Source: an uncultured Methylotenera sp. (lineage in GTDB: Bacteria > Pseudomonadota > Gammaproteobacteria > Burkholderiales > Methylophilaceae). From it: a stretch of DNA of 64,000 nucleotides. The DNA is taken from the NCBI RefSeq assembly GCF_946479685.1, contig NZ_CAMLGS010000006.1, positions 1 to 64,000 of the forward strand, in the 5' to 3' direction. This document shows, one piece after another, positions 1 to 9,457 of the stretch. A program made the position numbers and the translations under genes. How positions within the stretch are numbered: position 1 is the stretch's first letter; each line of letters opens with the position of its first letter. The notes beneath the pieces are model-generated. The model saw nothing but the letters and a program-made list of their open reading frames with translations, was not told where the DNA came from and did not search any database.

Positions 1-6
1 ACTTAG

Positions 7-1914
7 TTAACCATGAGCGTGTCTAGGCTGTTGTTGCACCAGCCCCTGAATCCACTGACTCGCAGGCACTGGCTTGCTATACAGATACCCTTGATGCACC
101 ACCACAGCTCTGGCATTCAGGAAGTCGGCTTGCTCTTGCGTTTCCACCCCTTCTGCCACCACATTTAACTGCATGTGTTTGGCAACTGCCAATACCGACT
201 CAACTAAAGCCGCATCGTCAGGGTCGTGCGGCGCATCCTGCACAAAGGTTTTATCTATTTTCAGCTCCTGAATCGGCAAGCGCTTGAGATGGCTCAGTGA
301 AGAGTAACCCGTACCAAAGTCATCCAGAGAGAAGTGTATCCCCAGCAAATTCAGCTCCGTCATTTTTGCAACGACTTCACTGATATTATCAATCACCAGG
401 CCTTCTGTTACTTCCAACGTCAAATGGGTAGGGTCTGCTCCGGTGTCCGCCAAAATGGTTTTAATGCTAGAAACGAAGCTACGCTGACGGAAGTGTCTAG
501 GGCTAATATTAACCGACACACGTATGGGCAGACTGTAAATATCCTGCCTGGCCAAAATGCGGCAAGTTTCAGTCAGTACCCATACATCCACATCCACAAT
601 CAAATCGGTTTCTTCAGCCACCGGAATAAACAAAGAAGGCGGTACCAAGCCGCGCTCAGGGTGCTGCCAACGCACCAAGGACTCTGCCCCCACCACCACA
701 CCAGCAGCATTCACTTGCGATTGCAGGTACAGCATAAGCTCACCGTTAGGAATCGCCAGGCGCAGCTCACGCTCGATTTTGAAGCGCTGCTCAGCTACGC
801 TAGCCATGGACGGCTCAAACAAGATACTTTGATTGCCGCCATTTTGCTTGGCGCGATGCATGGCGGTATCCGCACGGCGGAATACATCACCCGCATCATC
901 TTCAATATTAACGGGAAAGGTAGCAATGCCAATACTACCCGAAGCAATCAACTCATCATCCCCCAACTGGATTGGCAGCTTAAGCTGCACCCTGATTTTA
1001 TCCAACAGATGACCAACAACAGCCCCAATATCACTGGTATGACTGACATCCTTCTTTACCAGCACAGCAAACTCATCCGCAGACATCCTCGCCAACATGC
1101 TATCGGCCTCCACCAACGGCCTCAATCTGTCGGCAATAGAACAAAGCAATACATCCCCTACCGCATGCCCACGCGCCTCGTTCAGCGTTTTAAAACGGTC
1201 TAGATTTAATAAGATAAGTGCGCCTTTAGCGCCAGTACCTTTGCACTCCTCCAAGGCGTGATTCAGGTACTCGATCTGTAACGAACGATTCGGCAATCCA
1301 GTCAATGGATCGTAGTAAGCCAAGCGGTGCAGCTCACCGCGACTATGTTTCTTTTCTTCATAATCCTGAAACAGTAAACATAGCAGCATGGTAGCTACTG
1401 GATAGAACAAGATGATGGTGGGGCCTAACTGCTTATCAATCCAAATACCGATACCGCCAGGCAAAAATAAAAACAGCAGCAGCATCACCACGTGCACCAG
1501 TAACCCGGCACCTAGTAGCGGCAGCACCTTGAGTGAGCCGCCCACACTTTTGCGGTAATAATAAAAGGCAACGCCGATTAAGGCCGATACCACCGTGACC
1601 ACGACCCCGACATAAACGCCGGCGCCACCCAGCCAGATTCGGTATGCGCCTATAATCGACGCACTTAATGCGGCAACGAACGGGCCGCCAAACATGCCAG
1701 CTACAAACAAGATGATGGAACGCCCATCAAAAATGACACCATTGCCATACTGTACTGGGGTCAGCATGCCAATTACACCAGCAAGGCCAAACAACAGACC
1801 AAAGAATATAGGCTGCATGAACGGGTTACTATTATTGCGGGAGGAGGTAACTTGGTAGATCGTGGTGAGCGCAACTAACAAAGCAGTATTGTGAATCAGC
1901 TCAATAAAAAACAT
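7..1914 (-). CDS. 5TM sensor - GGDEF - EAL cyclic-di-GMP protein
   Basis: 635 aa. The N-terminal ~190 residues are hydrophobic and resemble the five-helix 5TMR-LYT sensor module (Gly-rich VIFDGRSIILFVAGMFGG stretch). A GGDEF domain follows (about 200-370) whose signature reads SADEF instead of GGDEF, with no RxxD inhibitory site before it, so cyclase activity is doubtful. The C-terminal EAL domain keeps ESLVRW, DDFGTGYSS, KIDKTFV and AEGVET, so c-di-GMP phosphodiesterase activity is likely. The ATG is preceded by AAGGGAGC. It lies 159 bp downstream of a PAS-GGDEF gene on the same strand. Inference: a membrane-bound phosphodiesterase with a degenerate, possibly GTP-sensing GGDEF domain. The signal sensed is unknown. 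Confidence 0.9.
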   Translation of the reverse strand: MFFIELIHNTALLVALTTIYQVTSSRNNSNPFMQPIFFGLLFGLAGVIGMLTPVQYGNGVIFDGRSIILFVAGMFGGPFVAALSASIIGAYRIWLGGAGVYVGVVVTVVSALIGVAFYYYRKSVGGSLKVLPLLGAGLLVHVVMLLLFLFLPGGIGIWIDKQLGPTIILFYPVATMLLCLLFQDYEEKKHSRGELHRLAYYDPLTGLPNRSLQIEYLNHALEECKGTGAKGALILLNLDRFKTLNEARGHAVGDVLLCSIADRLRPLVEADSMLARMSADEFAVLVKKDVSHTSDIGAVVGHLLDKIRVQLKLPIQLGDDELIASGSIGIATFPVNIEDDAGDVFRRADTAMHRAKQNGGNQSILFEPSMASVAEQRFKIERELRLAIPNGELMLYLQSQVNAAGVVVGAESLVRWQHPERGLVPPSLFIPVAEETDLIVDVDVWVLTETCRILARQDIYSLPIRVSVNISPRHFRQRSFVSSIKTILADTGADPTHLTLEVTEGLVIDNISEVVAKMTELNLLGIHFSLDDFGTGYSSLSHLKRLPIQELKIDKTFVQDAPHDPDDAALVESVLAVAKHMQLNVVAEGVETQEQADFLNARAVVVHQGYLYSKPVPASQWIQGLVQQQPRHAHG

Positions 1915-2073
1915 GACGCTCCCTTAAAGTTAACCAAGATATAATCAGCTTGCATATTAACTTACTATGACCCGTAATCAACACGCCGCACCAATAAAAT
2001 TAACCTTTGCTCAAGCCACCACCCAGCCCAGCACCCAATAAAATAGCCACTCCCCGCCCACCGAGCCAAAATA

Positions 2074-3720
2074 CTAGTTTTCTGCACACACCCGATTACG
2101 CCCAGACTGCTTGGCCTGATAAAGCGCTTTATCCGCACGACTGAGCAGCACATCAATATTGTCATCCGCCGAGGTCACTGAAGACACGCCAATTGAAACC
2201 GTATATTGCACAGGTAACCCATCTTTCATCGGCACTTTAGACTCAGCAACAGCTAACCTTAAGCGTTCCGCCACCTCAAGCGCCTCTGTGCTATTGGTTT
2301 CTGGCAGCAAAATAGCAAACTCCTCACCGCCAATACGCCCAATAATATCAACCTCACGCAAGGTTTGGCGGCACACTTCCGCCAATTTTTTCAGCACCAA
2401 ATCACCAATTTTATGGCCATGACTATCGTTAATCTTCTTAAAGAAATCGATATCCATCATAAAAATTGCCATGTCCTTCTCATAGCGCTGGCTACGGCTG
2501 AGCTCCTTCTCCGCCTGCTCCATAAAATGGCCGCGATTATTCAACTCAGTCAGATAATCGATATGTGCTTTTTGGCTAAGCTCCAGTTCCAGCAATTTAC
2601 GGCTATGAATATTGGCATGTACGCCTATCATACGCATGGGCTGGTGCAGTGTATTAAATTCAGCAATCTTGAACACGCTGTTCATCCAAATCCAATCACC
2701 GTTCTTTGCACGCCGCCTGTAATCAATGGAGGCCGAGTCACCACTCGTCAAACATTCATTCAATAGATACATCACTCTAGTGCTATCCTCAGGATGCAGC
2801 GCTGCCTGCCACTCCTGCAGACTGTGGTCCAACTCACCTGGGGCATAACCCAAAATTTGGGGATACTCTTCACTCGCGGTCATTTGCCCGGTGGCAATAT
2901 CCAAATCAAACCAAGCCTGACTCGCAGCCATCAAGGCTATCCGCATCCTGTCATCACTCTTGCGCAGCTGCGTCTCCGCATTTTTTAACTCAGTAATATC
3001 TCTGGCAATGCCAAACAATCCAACAATATGACCATCCTTATCCTTCACCGCATATTTTCGGTTATCCACCCAGCCTGGCTTACCGTGATTATTTAATAAC
3101 GGCTGCACTTCTTGCGCCATAGGCATGCAGCCGTTAAAAATTCTTTTCTCTAGCGTGTAATAAATATCGGCATATTCTCTAGGCAATACATCGTAATCGG
3201 TTTTACCTATCAACTCAGACCAATGCGTGATGCCATGCGTAATCGCCACGATAGTTTGGCTGGCACTAGTAAACTGGTGATTTCTATTTTTAAAATAAAT
3301 ATAGTCATCCGTATTTTCCAGCATGGTGACAAAGCTGTCGTACATCATGTCATGCGCAACATCCAGATTAACTTCAGGCAAGGTAAGCGTGAGCGTAATA
3401 TGCGTTTTTAAATGATCCACGTCCAAATGTTTCTGGTACGTGGCACGCAGTATCTTAGCCTGCCCCTTTTTATCCACTATCCTAAATGTCAGGGTAACCG
3501 GCTCGCTTTGAGACGAGTGAGAGAAAATCACTTCATAGATATCCAGATCATCTGGATGAAAGATACTTCTGAGTGCAGGATTAAAGGCGGACAGCTGCGC
3601 CGAACTCCACCCAGTCAAGCGTTTGGCATCGCCCTCTATCTGTTCGCAAACCAGCGCATCCGGCGCCAACACAAACTTGAGCTTGATAGAGGATGCGTTT
3701 TGTTGTTTTTTGTTAGCCAT
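2074..3720 (-). CDS. PAS-PAS-PAS-GGDEF diguanylate cyclase
   Basis: 548 aa from the ATG at 3720. The frame stays open to a GTG at 3747, but the ATG gives the more usual N-terminus. There are three PAS-like segments, roughly residues 15-110, 130-255 and 265-380, the last with a PAC-type W-x-W-M pattern. The C-terminal GGDEF domain carries a canonical GGEEF active site, and an RxxD inhibitory site (REVD) lies five residues upstream. It should therefore make c-di-GMP from two GTP and be product-inhibited. There is no signal peptide or membrane segment, so it is probably cytosolic. It sits upstream of the EAL protein on the same strand, giving a synthesis/degradation pair. PAS ligands are unknown. 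Confidence 0.9.
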   Translation of the reverse strand: MANKKQQNASSIKLKFVLAPDALVCEQIEGDAKRLTGWSSAQLSAFNPALRSIFHPDDLDIYEVIFSHSSQSEPVTLTFRIVDKKGQAKILRATYQKHLDVDHLKTHITLTLTLPEVNLDVAHDMMYDSFVTMLENTDDYIYFKNRNHQFTSASQTIVAITHGITHWSELIGKTDYDVLPREYADIYYTLEKRIFNGCMPMAQEVQPLLNNHGKPGWVDNRKYAVKDKDGHIVGLFGIARDITELKNAETQLRKSDDRMRIALMAASQAWFDLDIATGQMTASEEYPQILGYAPGELDHSLQEWQAALHPEDSTRVMYLLNECLTSGDSASIDYRRRAKNGDWIWMNSVFKIAEFNTLHQPMRMIGVHANIHSRKLLELELSQKAHIDYLTELNNRGHFMEQAEKELSRSQRYEKDMAIFMMDIDFFKKINDSHGHKIGDLVLKKLAEVCRQTLREVDIIGRIGGEEFAILLPETNSTEALEVAERLRLAVAESKVPMKDGLPVQYTVSIGVSSVTSADDNIDVLLSRADKALYQAKQSGRNRVCAEN

Positions 3721-3870
3721 AATGTTGACTTTCAGTCGACTAAACACGCTCTAATCATTAACACCTGCCAAGACTTACTGTGCTACCTACGCTGCAGCTT
3801 GTCAAGGAATACACATGTCTGCTAATAACAGTGGCTTAAAACACTCATTCTGATAGTATTCGGCTAAAAT

Positions 3871-3905
3871 AAAATAGCCCAATCGGGTACCGACTGGGCT
3901 ATTTT
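3871..3905 (-). terminator. Rho-independent terminator after rlmF
   Basis: An 11-bp perfect stem (AAAATAGCCCA with TGGGCTATTTT) encloses a further 4-bp inner stem. A/T tracts flank both sides. It lies 80 bp beyond the rlmF stop on the minus strand and before the PAS-GGDEF gene, separating the two units. Confidence 0.8.
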
Positions 3906-3944
3906 ATATGCTGCACCTTATACATGGCATATGGAGCTTTAGTA

Positions 3945-3982
3945 TTGATTAAAGGATTGATTTAAAGAATCTATTTAAAGCA
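3945..3982. repeat. Degenerate 12-13 bp tandem repeats at the rlmF 3' end
   Basis: Three successive units (TTGATTAAAGGA, TTGATTTAAAGAA, TCTATTTAAAGCA) occupy the DNA just past the rlmF stop codon (3988-3990). They look like decayed tandem duplications. Similar arrays follow other genes in the window. Confidence 0.5.
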
Positions 3983-3987
3983 TCCAA

Positions 3988-5016
3988 TTACCTACTTACT
4001 TGCTCCAACCAAGCCCGCCGTTGCTTGGCATCCAAAAATGTCCAAGCGACAATACGACTTTGCTTCTGGCCTTGCGCCATGTCTATCGTCTTTACCTCGC
4101 GCGCATGCATGCCCTTAAGCGCACGGTAAACACTGGGCAGGTTAGCGGCTTTGGAAATAAGCGTAGTAAACCATAGGCACTGTGCCGCATGCTGCTTACT
4201 CTGCTGCACCATGGTCGTCACAAACGCCTCCTCACCACCAGCGCAATACAATTCTGCCCCCTGCCCGCCAAAGTTCAATACCGCAGGCTGGTTTGCGCTA
4301 CCACGCTTAGCCGCCGGTTTTCCTACACTCTTACTTAGGCCGCGCCATTTACGCTGCGTACCTGCTTGTGCTTCGGCTAATGAAGCATGAAACGGGGGAT
4401 TGCACATCGTTAATGCAAATTGCTCGCCCGGTTTAATCATGCCATTAAAAATCGAGCCTGGCTTCGCCTGCAAGCGTAGCTCTATATCATCAGCCAGCGC
4501 ATTCGCATCAACAATCTGCTGCGCATTACGCAAGGCCTTCGCATCAACATCCGCACCTACAAATTGCCAACCATACTCACGCGTACCAATTAACGGGTAA
4601 ATCATGTTCGCGCCTACACCTATATCCAGCACACGCACAGATGGCCCACGTGGAATCACACCGGCACGAGACGCTCCTAACAAGTCAGCAAGGTAATGCA
4701 AGTAATCGGCGCGCCCTGGGATAGGCGGACATAGGTAGTGCTGAGGAATATCCCAAACATCCACCGCATAAAACTGCTTAAGCAAAGCCTGATTAAGCGC
4801 CTTAACACTTTGCGCATTTGAAAAGTCAATCGAAGCATCACCATAAGCATTCAGCTGCACATAAGGCACCAGCGCCGGACTGGTTTGCATCAGCGCATCA
4901 AAGTCATAGCGCTCACGATGTCGATTACGTGGATGCAACGCGGATTTGGTATTTTCAGGTTTCAAAGTTTTTTTGATAGGCAGATTTAAAAGACTGTTTC
5001 CTAAGATGCATTGCAT
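3988..5016 (-). CDS. rlmF: 23S rRNA (adenine-1618-N6)-methyltransferase RlmF
   Basis: 342 aa as drawn. RlmF methylates N6 of A1618 in 23S rRNA using SAM. Visible signatures are the [13 protein letters not shown] start of the conserved region, a SAM-binding [14 protein letters not shown] motif, and the catalytic NPPF motif (MCNPPFHAS) typical of N6-adenine methylases. The first ATG (5014-5016) lies inside a palindromic repeat and has no good ribosome site. About 26 residues precede the conserved HPRNRH block, against about 8 in the E. coli protein, so a TTG at codon 18 is a possible alternative start. Family assignment is firm; the start is not. Confidence 0.9.
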   Translation of the reverse strand: MQCILGNSLLNLPIKKTLKPENTKSALHPRNRHRERYDFDALMQTSPALVPYVQLNAYGDASIDFSNAQSVKALNQALLKQFYAVDVWDIPQHYLCPPIPGRADYLHYLADLLGASRAGVIPRGPSVRVLDIGVGANMIYPLIGTREYGWQFVGADVDAKALRNAQQIVDANALADDIELRLQAKPGSIFNGMIKPGEQFALTMCNPPFHASLAEAQAGTQRKWRGLSKSVGKPAAKRGSANQPAVLNFGGQGAELYCAGGEEAFVTTMVQQSKQHAAQCLWFTTLISKAANLPSVYRALKGMHAREVKTIDMAQGQKQSRIVAWTFLDAKQRRAWLEQVSR

Positions 5017-5046
5017 CTAGACTAATGATGCATTGCATCTGGACTA
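5005..5046. repeat. Paired palindromic repeat at the rlmF start
   Basis: Two 20-bp direct copies (GATGCATTGCATCT followed by A/G and GACTA) lie at 5005-5024 and 5027-5046, 22 bp apart, with one mismatch. Each holds a perfect palindrome GATGCA-T-TGCATC. Two palindromes about two helical turns apart over a gene start suggest a dimeric repressor operator. The repeat also supplies the annotated rlmF ATG. Confidence 0.6.
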
Positions 5047-5085
5047 GATAATAGCGCTAATCAGAACTGACAGCACAAAAGAAAA

Positions 5086-5113
5086 AAGGCTTAATCATTT
5101 CTGATTAAGCCTT
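5086..5113 (-). terminator. Terminator of tRNA-Lys
   Basis: A perfect 12-bp stem (AAGGCTTAATCA / TGATTAAGCCTT) with a 4-nt loop is followed on the minus strand by a run of six T. It starts 8 bp beyond the tRNA CCA end. Confidence 0.9.
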
Positions 5114-5121
5114 ATATATCT

Positions 5122-5197
5122 TGGTAGGGTGTGCGGGGATCGAACCCACGACAAACGGATTAAAAGTCCGCTGCTCTACCAGCTGAGCTAACACCCC
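5122..5197 (-). tRNA. tRNA-Lys (anticodon TTT)
   Basis: A 76-nt cloverleaf read on the minus strand. The acceptor arm is GGGGTGT paired with ACACCCT (first pair G-U). The D-arm is TAGCTCAGCTGGTAGAGCA, the anticodon loop is CTTTTAA (anticodon TTT, lysine), the T-arm contains GGTTCGATCC, and CCA is genome-encoded (5122-5124). It forms its own unit with a promoter and terminator. Confidence 0.97.
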
Positions 5198-5238
5198 ATT
5201 CGTTTCGCAATTAATTGTGTTGCTTACGAAAGGTCGCC

Positions 5239-5266
5239 ATTATATAGAAACTATCAGGTTGGTCAA
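5239..5266 (-). promoter_or_regulatory. Sigma-70 promoter of tRNA-Lys
   Basis: On the minus strand TTGACC (5266-5261) is separated by 16 bp from a perfect TATAAT (5244-5239). The expected start point is about 35 bp before the mature tRNA 5' end. Confidence 0.8.
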
Positions 5267-5377
5267 TGATAAATTCACAAATAATTTAATTATTTTGTAA
5301 AAAAATTTACGATTTTTCGTAAGAGGTTGTTTTAACAAGACTTAATAAAATCGCGCCGACCCGCCCCAATTAGCCTA

Positions 5378-6742
5378 TTAGCGCATCCCTGGCAACTTAC
5401 CGCCCATCAGGCCGCCCATACTGCGCATCATTTTCGCCATGCCGCCTTTGCTAAACATCTTCATCATCTTCTGCGTTTCTTCAAACTGCTTCAATAAACG
5501 GTTCACTTCCTGTACTTGCACGCCAGAACCATCCGCAATACGTTTCTTGCGGGTTGCTTTAATCAGCTCAGGTTTACGGCGCTCCAGAGGCGTCATGCTA
5601 TTGATAATGCCTTCAATACGGCGAATGCTCTTATCTGCATCCTCCGGGTTCACTTTAGCCGCCATGCCTGCCAGTTGTGATGGCATTTTATCCATTAGTG
5701 CGCCCATGCCGCCCATTTTGCGCATTTGCGACATTTGCGCTTTAAAGTCATCCAAGTCAAAGTTTTTCCCTGATTTAACTTTATCGGCCAGCTTTTGCGC
5801 CTCGGCCATGTCTACATTTTTATGCGCTTGCTCAATCAAGCCCAGTACATCACCCATACCAAGGATACGTGATGCCATACGGTCTGGATAAAATGGCTCC
5901 AGGCCATCTACTTTTTCGCTGACGCCGATGTACTTAATTGGCTTGCCGGTCACATGACGCACGGATAACGCCGCACCACCGCGTGAGTCACCATCCAGCT
6001 TAGTTAAAATCACGCCAGTTAATGGTAGCGTATCGCCAAAGGCCTTCGCGGTATTAATCGCATCCTGGCCCTGCATGGCATCTACCACAAACAAGGTTTC
6101 AATCGGGTTTAAGAAAGTATGCAGCGCTTTGATTTCCGCCATCATCGCTTCATCAATACCCAAGCGACCCGCCGTATCGAAAATCACTACATCGTAGTAA
6201 CCGCGTTTAGCAAAATCTAAAGTTGCGGTGGCGATATCCAGTGGCGCTTGAGTAGCGTTACTGTCAAAGCACTCAATCTCCAACTGTTTCGCTAGTGTCT
6301 TAAGCTGCTCAATCGCGGCTGGGCGATACACGTCAGCACTTGCTAGCAACACTTTCTTCTTTTGCTCTTTTAATAACTTAGCCAATTTTGCCGAGGTCGT
6401 GGTCTTACCAGAACCCTGCAAGCCAGCCATTAAGATGATAGCTGGCGGCACTGCGGCTAGGTTCAAGCCTTCGTTGGCTTTGCCCATGAGCGACACCAAC
6501 TCATCATTCACCACCTCAATCACAGCCTGACCCGGGGTCAAGCTCTGCAATACTTCTTTACCCTGCGCGCGTACTTTAACCGCAGCAATAAAATCTTTAA
6601 CCACTGGCAAGGCTACGTCAGCCTCCAGCAAGGCCATACGCACTTCACGCATGGCATCGGCGATATTTTCTTCCGTTAAGCGTGCTTGCCCACGTAAATT
6701 CTTAATGACGCCCTGCAAGCGCCCGGTCAGATTTTCTAGCAT
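5378..6742 (-). CDS. ffh: Signal recognition particle GTPase Ffh (SRP54)
   Basis: 454 aa, the normal length. Ffh binds 4.5S RNA and signal sequences of nascent inner-membrane proteins and delivers ribosomes to FtsY. The N domain (1-90) is followed by the G domain with GLQGSGKTTTSAKLA (G1), DTAGR (G3) and TKLDGD (G4). The C-terminal M domain is methionine-rich, ending in GGMAKMMRSMGG, and contains the RNA-binding SGVQVQEVNRLLKQF segment. It is transcribed alone, divergently from the CcsA-like gene; this divergent pairing is common in proteobacteria. Confidence 0.97.
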   Translation of the reverse strand: MLENLTGRLQGVIKNLRGQARLTEENIADAMREVRMALLEADVALPVVKDFIAAVKVRAQGKEVLQSLTPGQAVIEVVNDELVSLMGKANEGLNLAAVPPAIILMAGLQGSGKTTTSAKLAKLLKEQKKKVLLASADVYRPAAIEQLKTLAKQLEIECFDSNATQAPLDIATATLDFAKRGYYDVVIFDTAGRLGIDEAMMAEIKALHTFLNPIETLFVVDAMQGQDAINTAKAFGDTLPLTGVILTKLDGDSRGGAALSVRHVTGKPIKYIGVSEKVDGLEPFYPDRMASRILGMGDVLGLIEQAHKNVDMAEAQKLADKVKSGKNFDLDDFKAQMSQMRKMGGMGALMDKMPSQLAGMAAKVNPEDADKSIRRIEGIINSMTPLERRKPELIKATRKKRIADGSGVQVQEVNRLLKQFEETQKMMKMFSKGGMAKMMRSMGGLMGGKLPGMR

Positions 6743-6941
6743 TTTTATACTCGTACAAATAATATTAGCTCTAATTTTACATCAAGCGCCAAAGCTGTCC
6801 TATCAACATTATTGAATCAATCCAATATATTAAGTAAGTTTAGCCTTGGCTGCTGGCAGCACAGACGGCACTGCCTGATAAATCTTATAATTATTAAGCT
6901 CAGCTATTATATTTACTCACTAATTGCGCCATAATTGCACT

Positions 6942-7760
6942 ATGCAAAAATTAATCCCCTACTTTATTGTTGCGTTCATTTACATGGCAGTGGCTATTGA
7001 TTTCTGGCGCAACGCCAAGGCACCCAGCCATGCCAATATAAAACCGGATGCATTAAAGCTGCACTCAGCAATGATCGCCTTGGGCTTACTCATTCACGGC
7101 TGGTTATTACACCAAAGCATATTCGCTATCGGTTTTAATTTGGGCTTTTATCAGTCGATCTCAGCAATATTATGGTTAACCGTTTTGGTGTACTGGGTGA
7201 CAGATCGCAATCACCAGCTACATAGCTTACAAGCCTTCGTGCTACCGCCAGCGGCGATATTCTCGCTGCTACCCGCTTTCTTTACCGAAACGCATTTCTT
7301 GCCAGAGTCTGGTAACCCATTGTTTATTGCGCATATCTGGGTCGCCATGATTGCTTACAGCCTGTTTACCTTTGCGGCACTGCATGCCTTGCTCATGACC
7401 ATTGCCGAACGCAACCTGCACCACAAAACCACATGGATTAAGTTGCCTAGCTTTCCGCCATTAATGGTGATGGAAAGCCTGCTATTTAAAATGATAGGTT
7501 TTGGCTTTATCTTACTCACTGCTACTTTAGTAAGCGGCATGTGGTTCTCTGAGGCTCTGTTCCATAAACCGGTGCAGTTCAACCATAAAACTATTTTCTC
7601 TATCGCCAGCTGGTTTATTTATGCGGCACTATTATTTGGTCGATACCAATATGGCTGGCGCGGATTAAAAGCCATACGCTGGACACTAACAGGCTTCGTT
7701 TTATTAGTGCTGGCCTATATTGGCAGCAAGTTTGTGTCACAGATTCTATTAGGGCACTAG
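6942..7760 (+). CDS. CcsA/YpjD-type cytochrome c assembly membrane protein
   Basis: 272 aa from the ATG at 6942. The frame is open to a TTG six codons upstream, but the ATG starts directly at the first hydrophobic helix. About eight transmembrane segments are visible. It contains the family's HIWVAMIAYSLFTFAALHA helix and conserved histidines of the CcsA/HemX family (cytochrome c assembly, possible haem handling). The exact role of the YpjD branch is not established. It is divergent from ffh and ends in a strong terminator, so it is monocistronic. Confidence 0.85.
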   Translation: MQKLIPYFIVAFIYMAVAIDFWRNAKAPSHANIKPDALKLHSAMIALGLLIHGWLLHQSIFAIGFNLGFYQSISAILWLTVLVYWVTDRNHQLHSLQAFVLPPAAIFSLLPAFFTETHFLPESGNPLFIAHIWVAMIAYSLFTFAALHALLMTIAERNLHHKTTWIKLPSFPPLMVMESLLFKMIGFGFILLTATLVSGMWFSEALFHKPVQFNHKTIFSIASWFIYAALLFGRYQYGWRGLKAIRWTLTGFVLLVLAYIGSKFVSQILLGH

Positions 7761-7797
7761 GCTGTTGGCACACTAGTACTAGGCAAGCAGAAACGTT

Positions 7798-7822
7798 AAA
7801 AGCAGCCCAAGGGGCTGCTTTT
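7798..7822 (+). terminator. Terminator after the CcsA-like gene
   Basis: An 11-bp perfect stem AAAAGCAGCCC / GGGCTGCTTTT with a 3-nt loop, flanked by A- and T-rich sequence. It can serve this gene and the converging HAD gene on the other strand. Confidence 0.85.
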
Positions 7823-7881
7823 AATTTAACGGAGTGTCACCAAATAATCGGCGCGTATAGACGCCAAACTACTTCCAACAG

Positions 7882-8571
7882 TTATGAGCGCAAACTAATG
7901 CGCGGCCACTGATGCTGTTCTGCATATGTCGTCAGCGTAGGGTCGGCATCTACAGCGATAGGGTTTGTGACCAATTTCATTAACGGCAAGTCGTTGTGCG
8001 AGTCGCTATAGAAATAGCTTTTCGCAAAGTCACCTAATTGCTGACCTCGCGCATTTAACCAAGCATTAATACGCGTTACCTTGCCCTCCTGAAAGCTAGG
8101 CACCCCCTGCACACCACCGGTGTATCGGCCATCCACCATTTCTGGGTCGGTACCAATCAAATGCTCGATGCCATAAGCTGTAGCAATTGGTTTGGTCACA
8201 AAGCTATTGGTCGCTGTAATCACCACGCACAAATCACCTGCCGCTTTATGCTGATTCACCAGCTCCTGCGCTTTCACAGTCATCATCGGGCGAATCACTT
8301 GCTCCATATATTTTAAATGTAGCGCATCCAAGAACTCTTTAGAGTGCTCACTCAACGGCTTTAACTGAAACTCCAGAAATTTATAAATATCCAGATTGCC
8401 ATTTTTATAATCTTGATAAAACTGGTCATTACGCTCTTGATGCGTCTTGCCATCCAGCAAGCCTTGACCGATCAAAAACATGCCCCAGTTGTAATCGCTA
8501 TCGCCAGCCAGCAAAGTATTATCTAAATCAAACAACGCTAAATTCTGCGTTGGAGTTACGTCTTGTTTCAT
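7882..8571 (-). CDS. HAD-IB family phosphatase
   Basis: 229 aa haloacid-dehalogenase hydrolase. Motif I is FDLDNTLL (residues about 14-21, nucleophile and acid/base Asp). Motif II is the Thr in VVITATN. Motif IV is YSDSHNDLPL with the metal-binding Asp pair. The helical cap between motifs I and II is the SerB-like IB type. The family includes phosphoserine and histidinol-phosphate phosphatases, but the substrate cannot be told from sequence. It starts 1 bp after the DMT exporter stop, so the two are probably translationally coupled. Confidence 0.85.
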   Translation of the reverse strand: MKQDVTPTQNLALFDLDNTLLAGDSDYNWGMFLIGQGLLDGKTHQERNDQFYQDYKNGNLDIYKFLEFQLKPLSEHSKEFLDALHLKYMEQVIRPMMTVKAQELVNQHKAAGDLCVVITATNSFVTKPIATAYGIEHLIGTDPEMVDGRYTGGVQGVPSFQEGKVTRINAWLNARGQQLGDFAKSYFYSDSHNDLPLMKLVTNPIAVDADPTLTTYAEQHQWPRISLRS

Positions 8572-8572
8572 A

Positions 8573-9457
8573 TTAAATATCTTTATCGTTCGTTACAGAA
8601 AGTACTAAAAACACACCTACCAGAATCACGCCTAGCGCAGCCATTTCCACCATAGTCACATGCTCGCCTGCCCACCAGATTCCGACCGCAAACGCCACTA
8701 TCGGGTTTACAAAAGTATTACTGCTTGCCACCAAAGGCCGCACTGTTTTCAGCAAATACTGGTATGCACTGTATGCAATTAATGACCCCAGCACAATCAG
8801 AAACAACAGCGCGCCCCATGATTTGGCCGATACCTGCTGCGGCCATGACTCACCAGCGTAAGCGCTTGCCAACAACAGCGCCAGGCCACCCACAAACATC
8901 TGACAGGCCGCGCCCATTAAACCTTGAGGCATGGCCAAATGCTTGCCCCATACCGAGCCAAATGACCAGCTCGCGGCGGCAAAAATCAATAAGAAGGCGC
9001 TAGTAAAGTCACCCTCAAAACTGCCACCCAGATTCAGCAATACTATCCCCACTAAACCAATGGCAATACCCAGCCACTCTCTTAGCGTAATCTTATGCCC
9101 CCAGATTGAGGAAAAAATGGCCATCCAAATCGGCGCTGTCGCAATTGATAACGCAGCTACGCTAGATGAAATGGTTTGCTGCACATAACACACTGTGCCG
9201 TTACCCAACGCTGGTAACAGCAAACCCACTATGCCAGCCCCTAGCCACTCACGGCGAGTAGGCATGGCCGCGCCTAAATAGCGCATCACCACAAATAAAA
9301 TCGCGCCGGCCACCGTAAAGCGTATGCCCCCAATTAAAAATGGCGGAAAACTTTCAATGCCAAAACGAATGGCTAAATAAGTTGAGCCCCAAATAAAATA
9401 GGTGCAGAACAGTGCCAACACAATCCATAACGATTGCCGACTCATACTTAGACGCAT
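8573..9457 (-). CDS. EamA/DMT-family exporter (YedA-like)
   Basis: 294 aa with ten predicted membrane helices in two repeated EamA halves. The first half starts with CTYFIWGSTYLAIRFG, a signature of the YedA/RhaT branch of drug/metabolite exporters. The GTG/ATG cluster at the start overlaps the end of the upstream gene by 10 bp; the chosen ATG has GAAGAA about 8 nt upstream. Substrate unknown; relatives export amino acids or metabolites. It is the middle gene of a tight three-gene minus-strand unit. Confidence 0.88.
   Translation of the reverse strand: MRLSMSRQSLWIVLALFCTYFIWGSTYLAIRFGIESFPPFLIGGIRFTVAGAILFVVMRYLGAAMPTRREWLGAGIVGLLLPALGNGTVCYVQQTISSSVAALSIATAPIWMAIFSSIWGHKITLREWLGIAIGLVGIVLLNLGGSFEGDFTSAFLLIFAAASWSFGSVWGKHLAMPQGLMGAACQMFVGGLALLLASAYAGESWPQQVSAKSWGALLFLIVLGSLIAYSAYQYLLKTVRPLVASSNTFVNPIVAFAVGIWWAGEHVTMVEMAALGVILVGVFLVLSVTNDKDI

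Noticed and set aside
334..1203. A 289-codon plus-strand ORF opposite the EAL/GGDEF gene
   Set aside because: It lies entirely antisense to a well-supported gene, its protein is His/Gln-rich with no domain, and it has no ribosome site.
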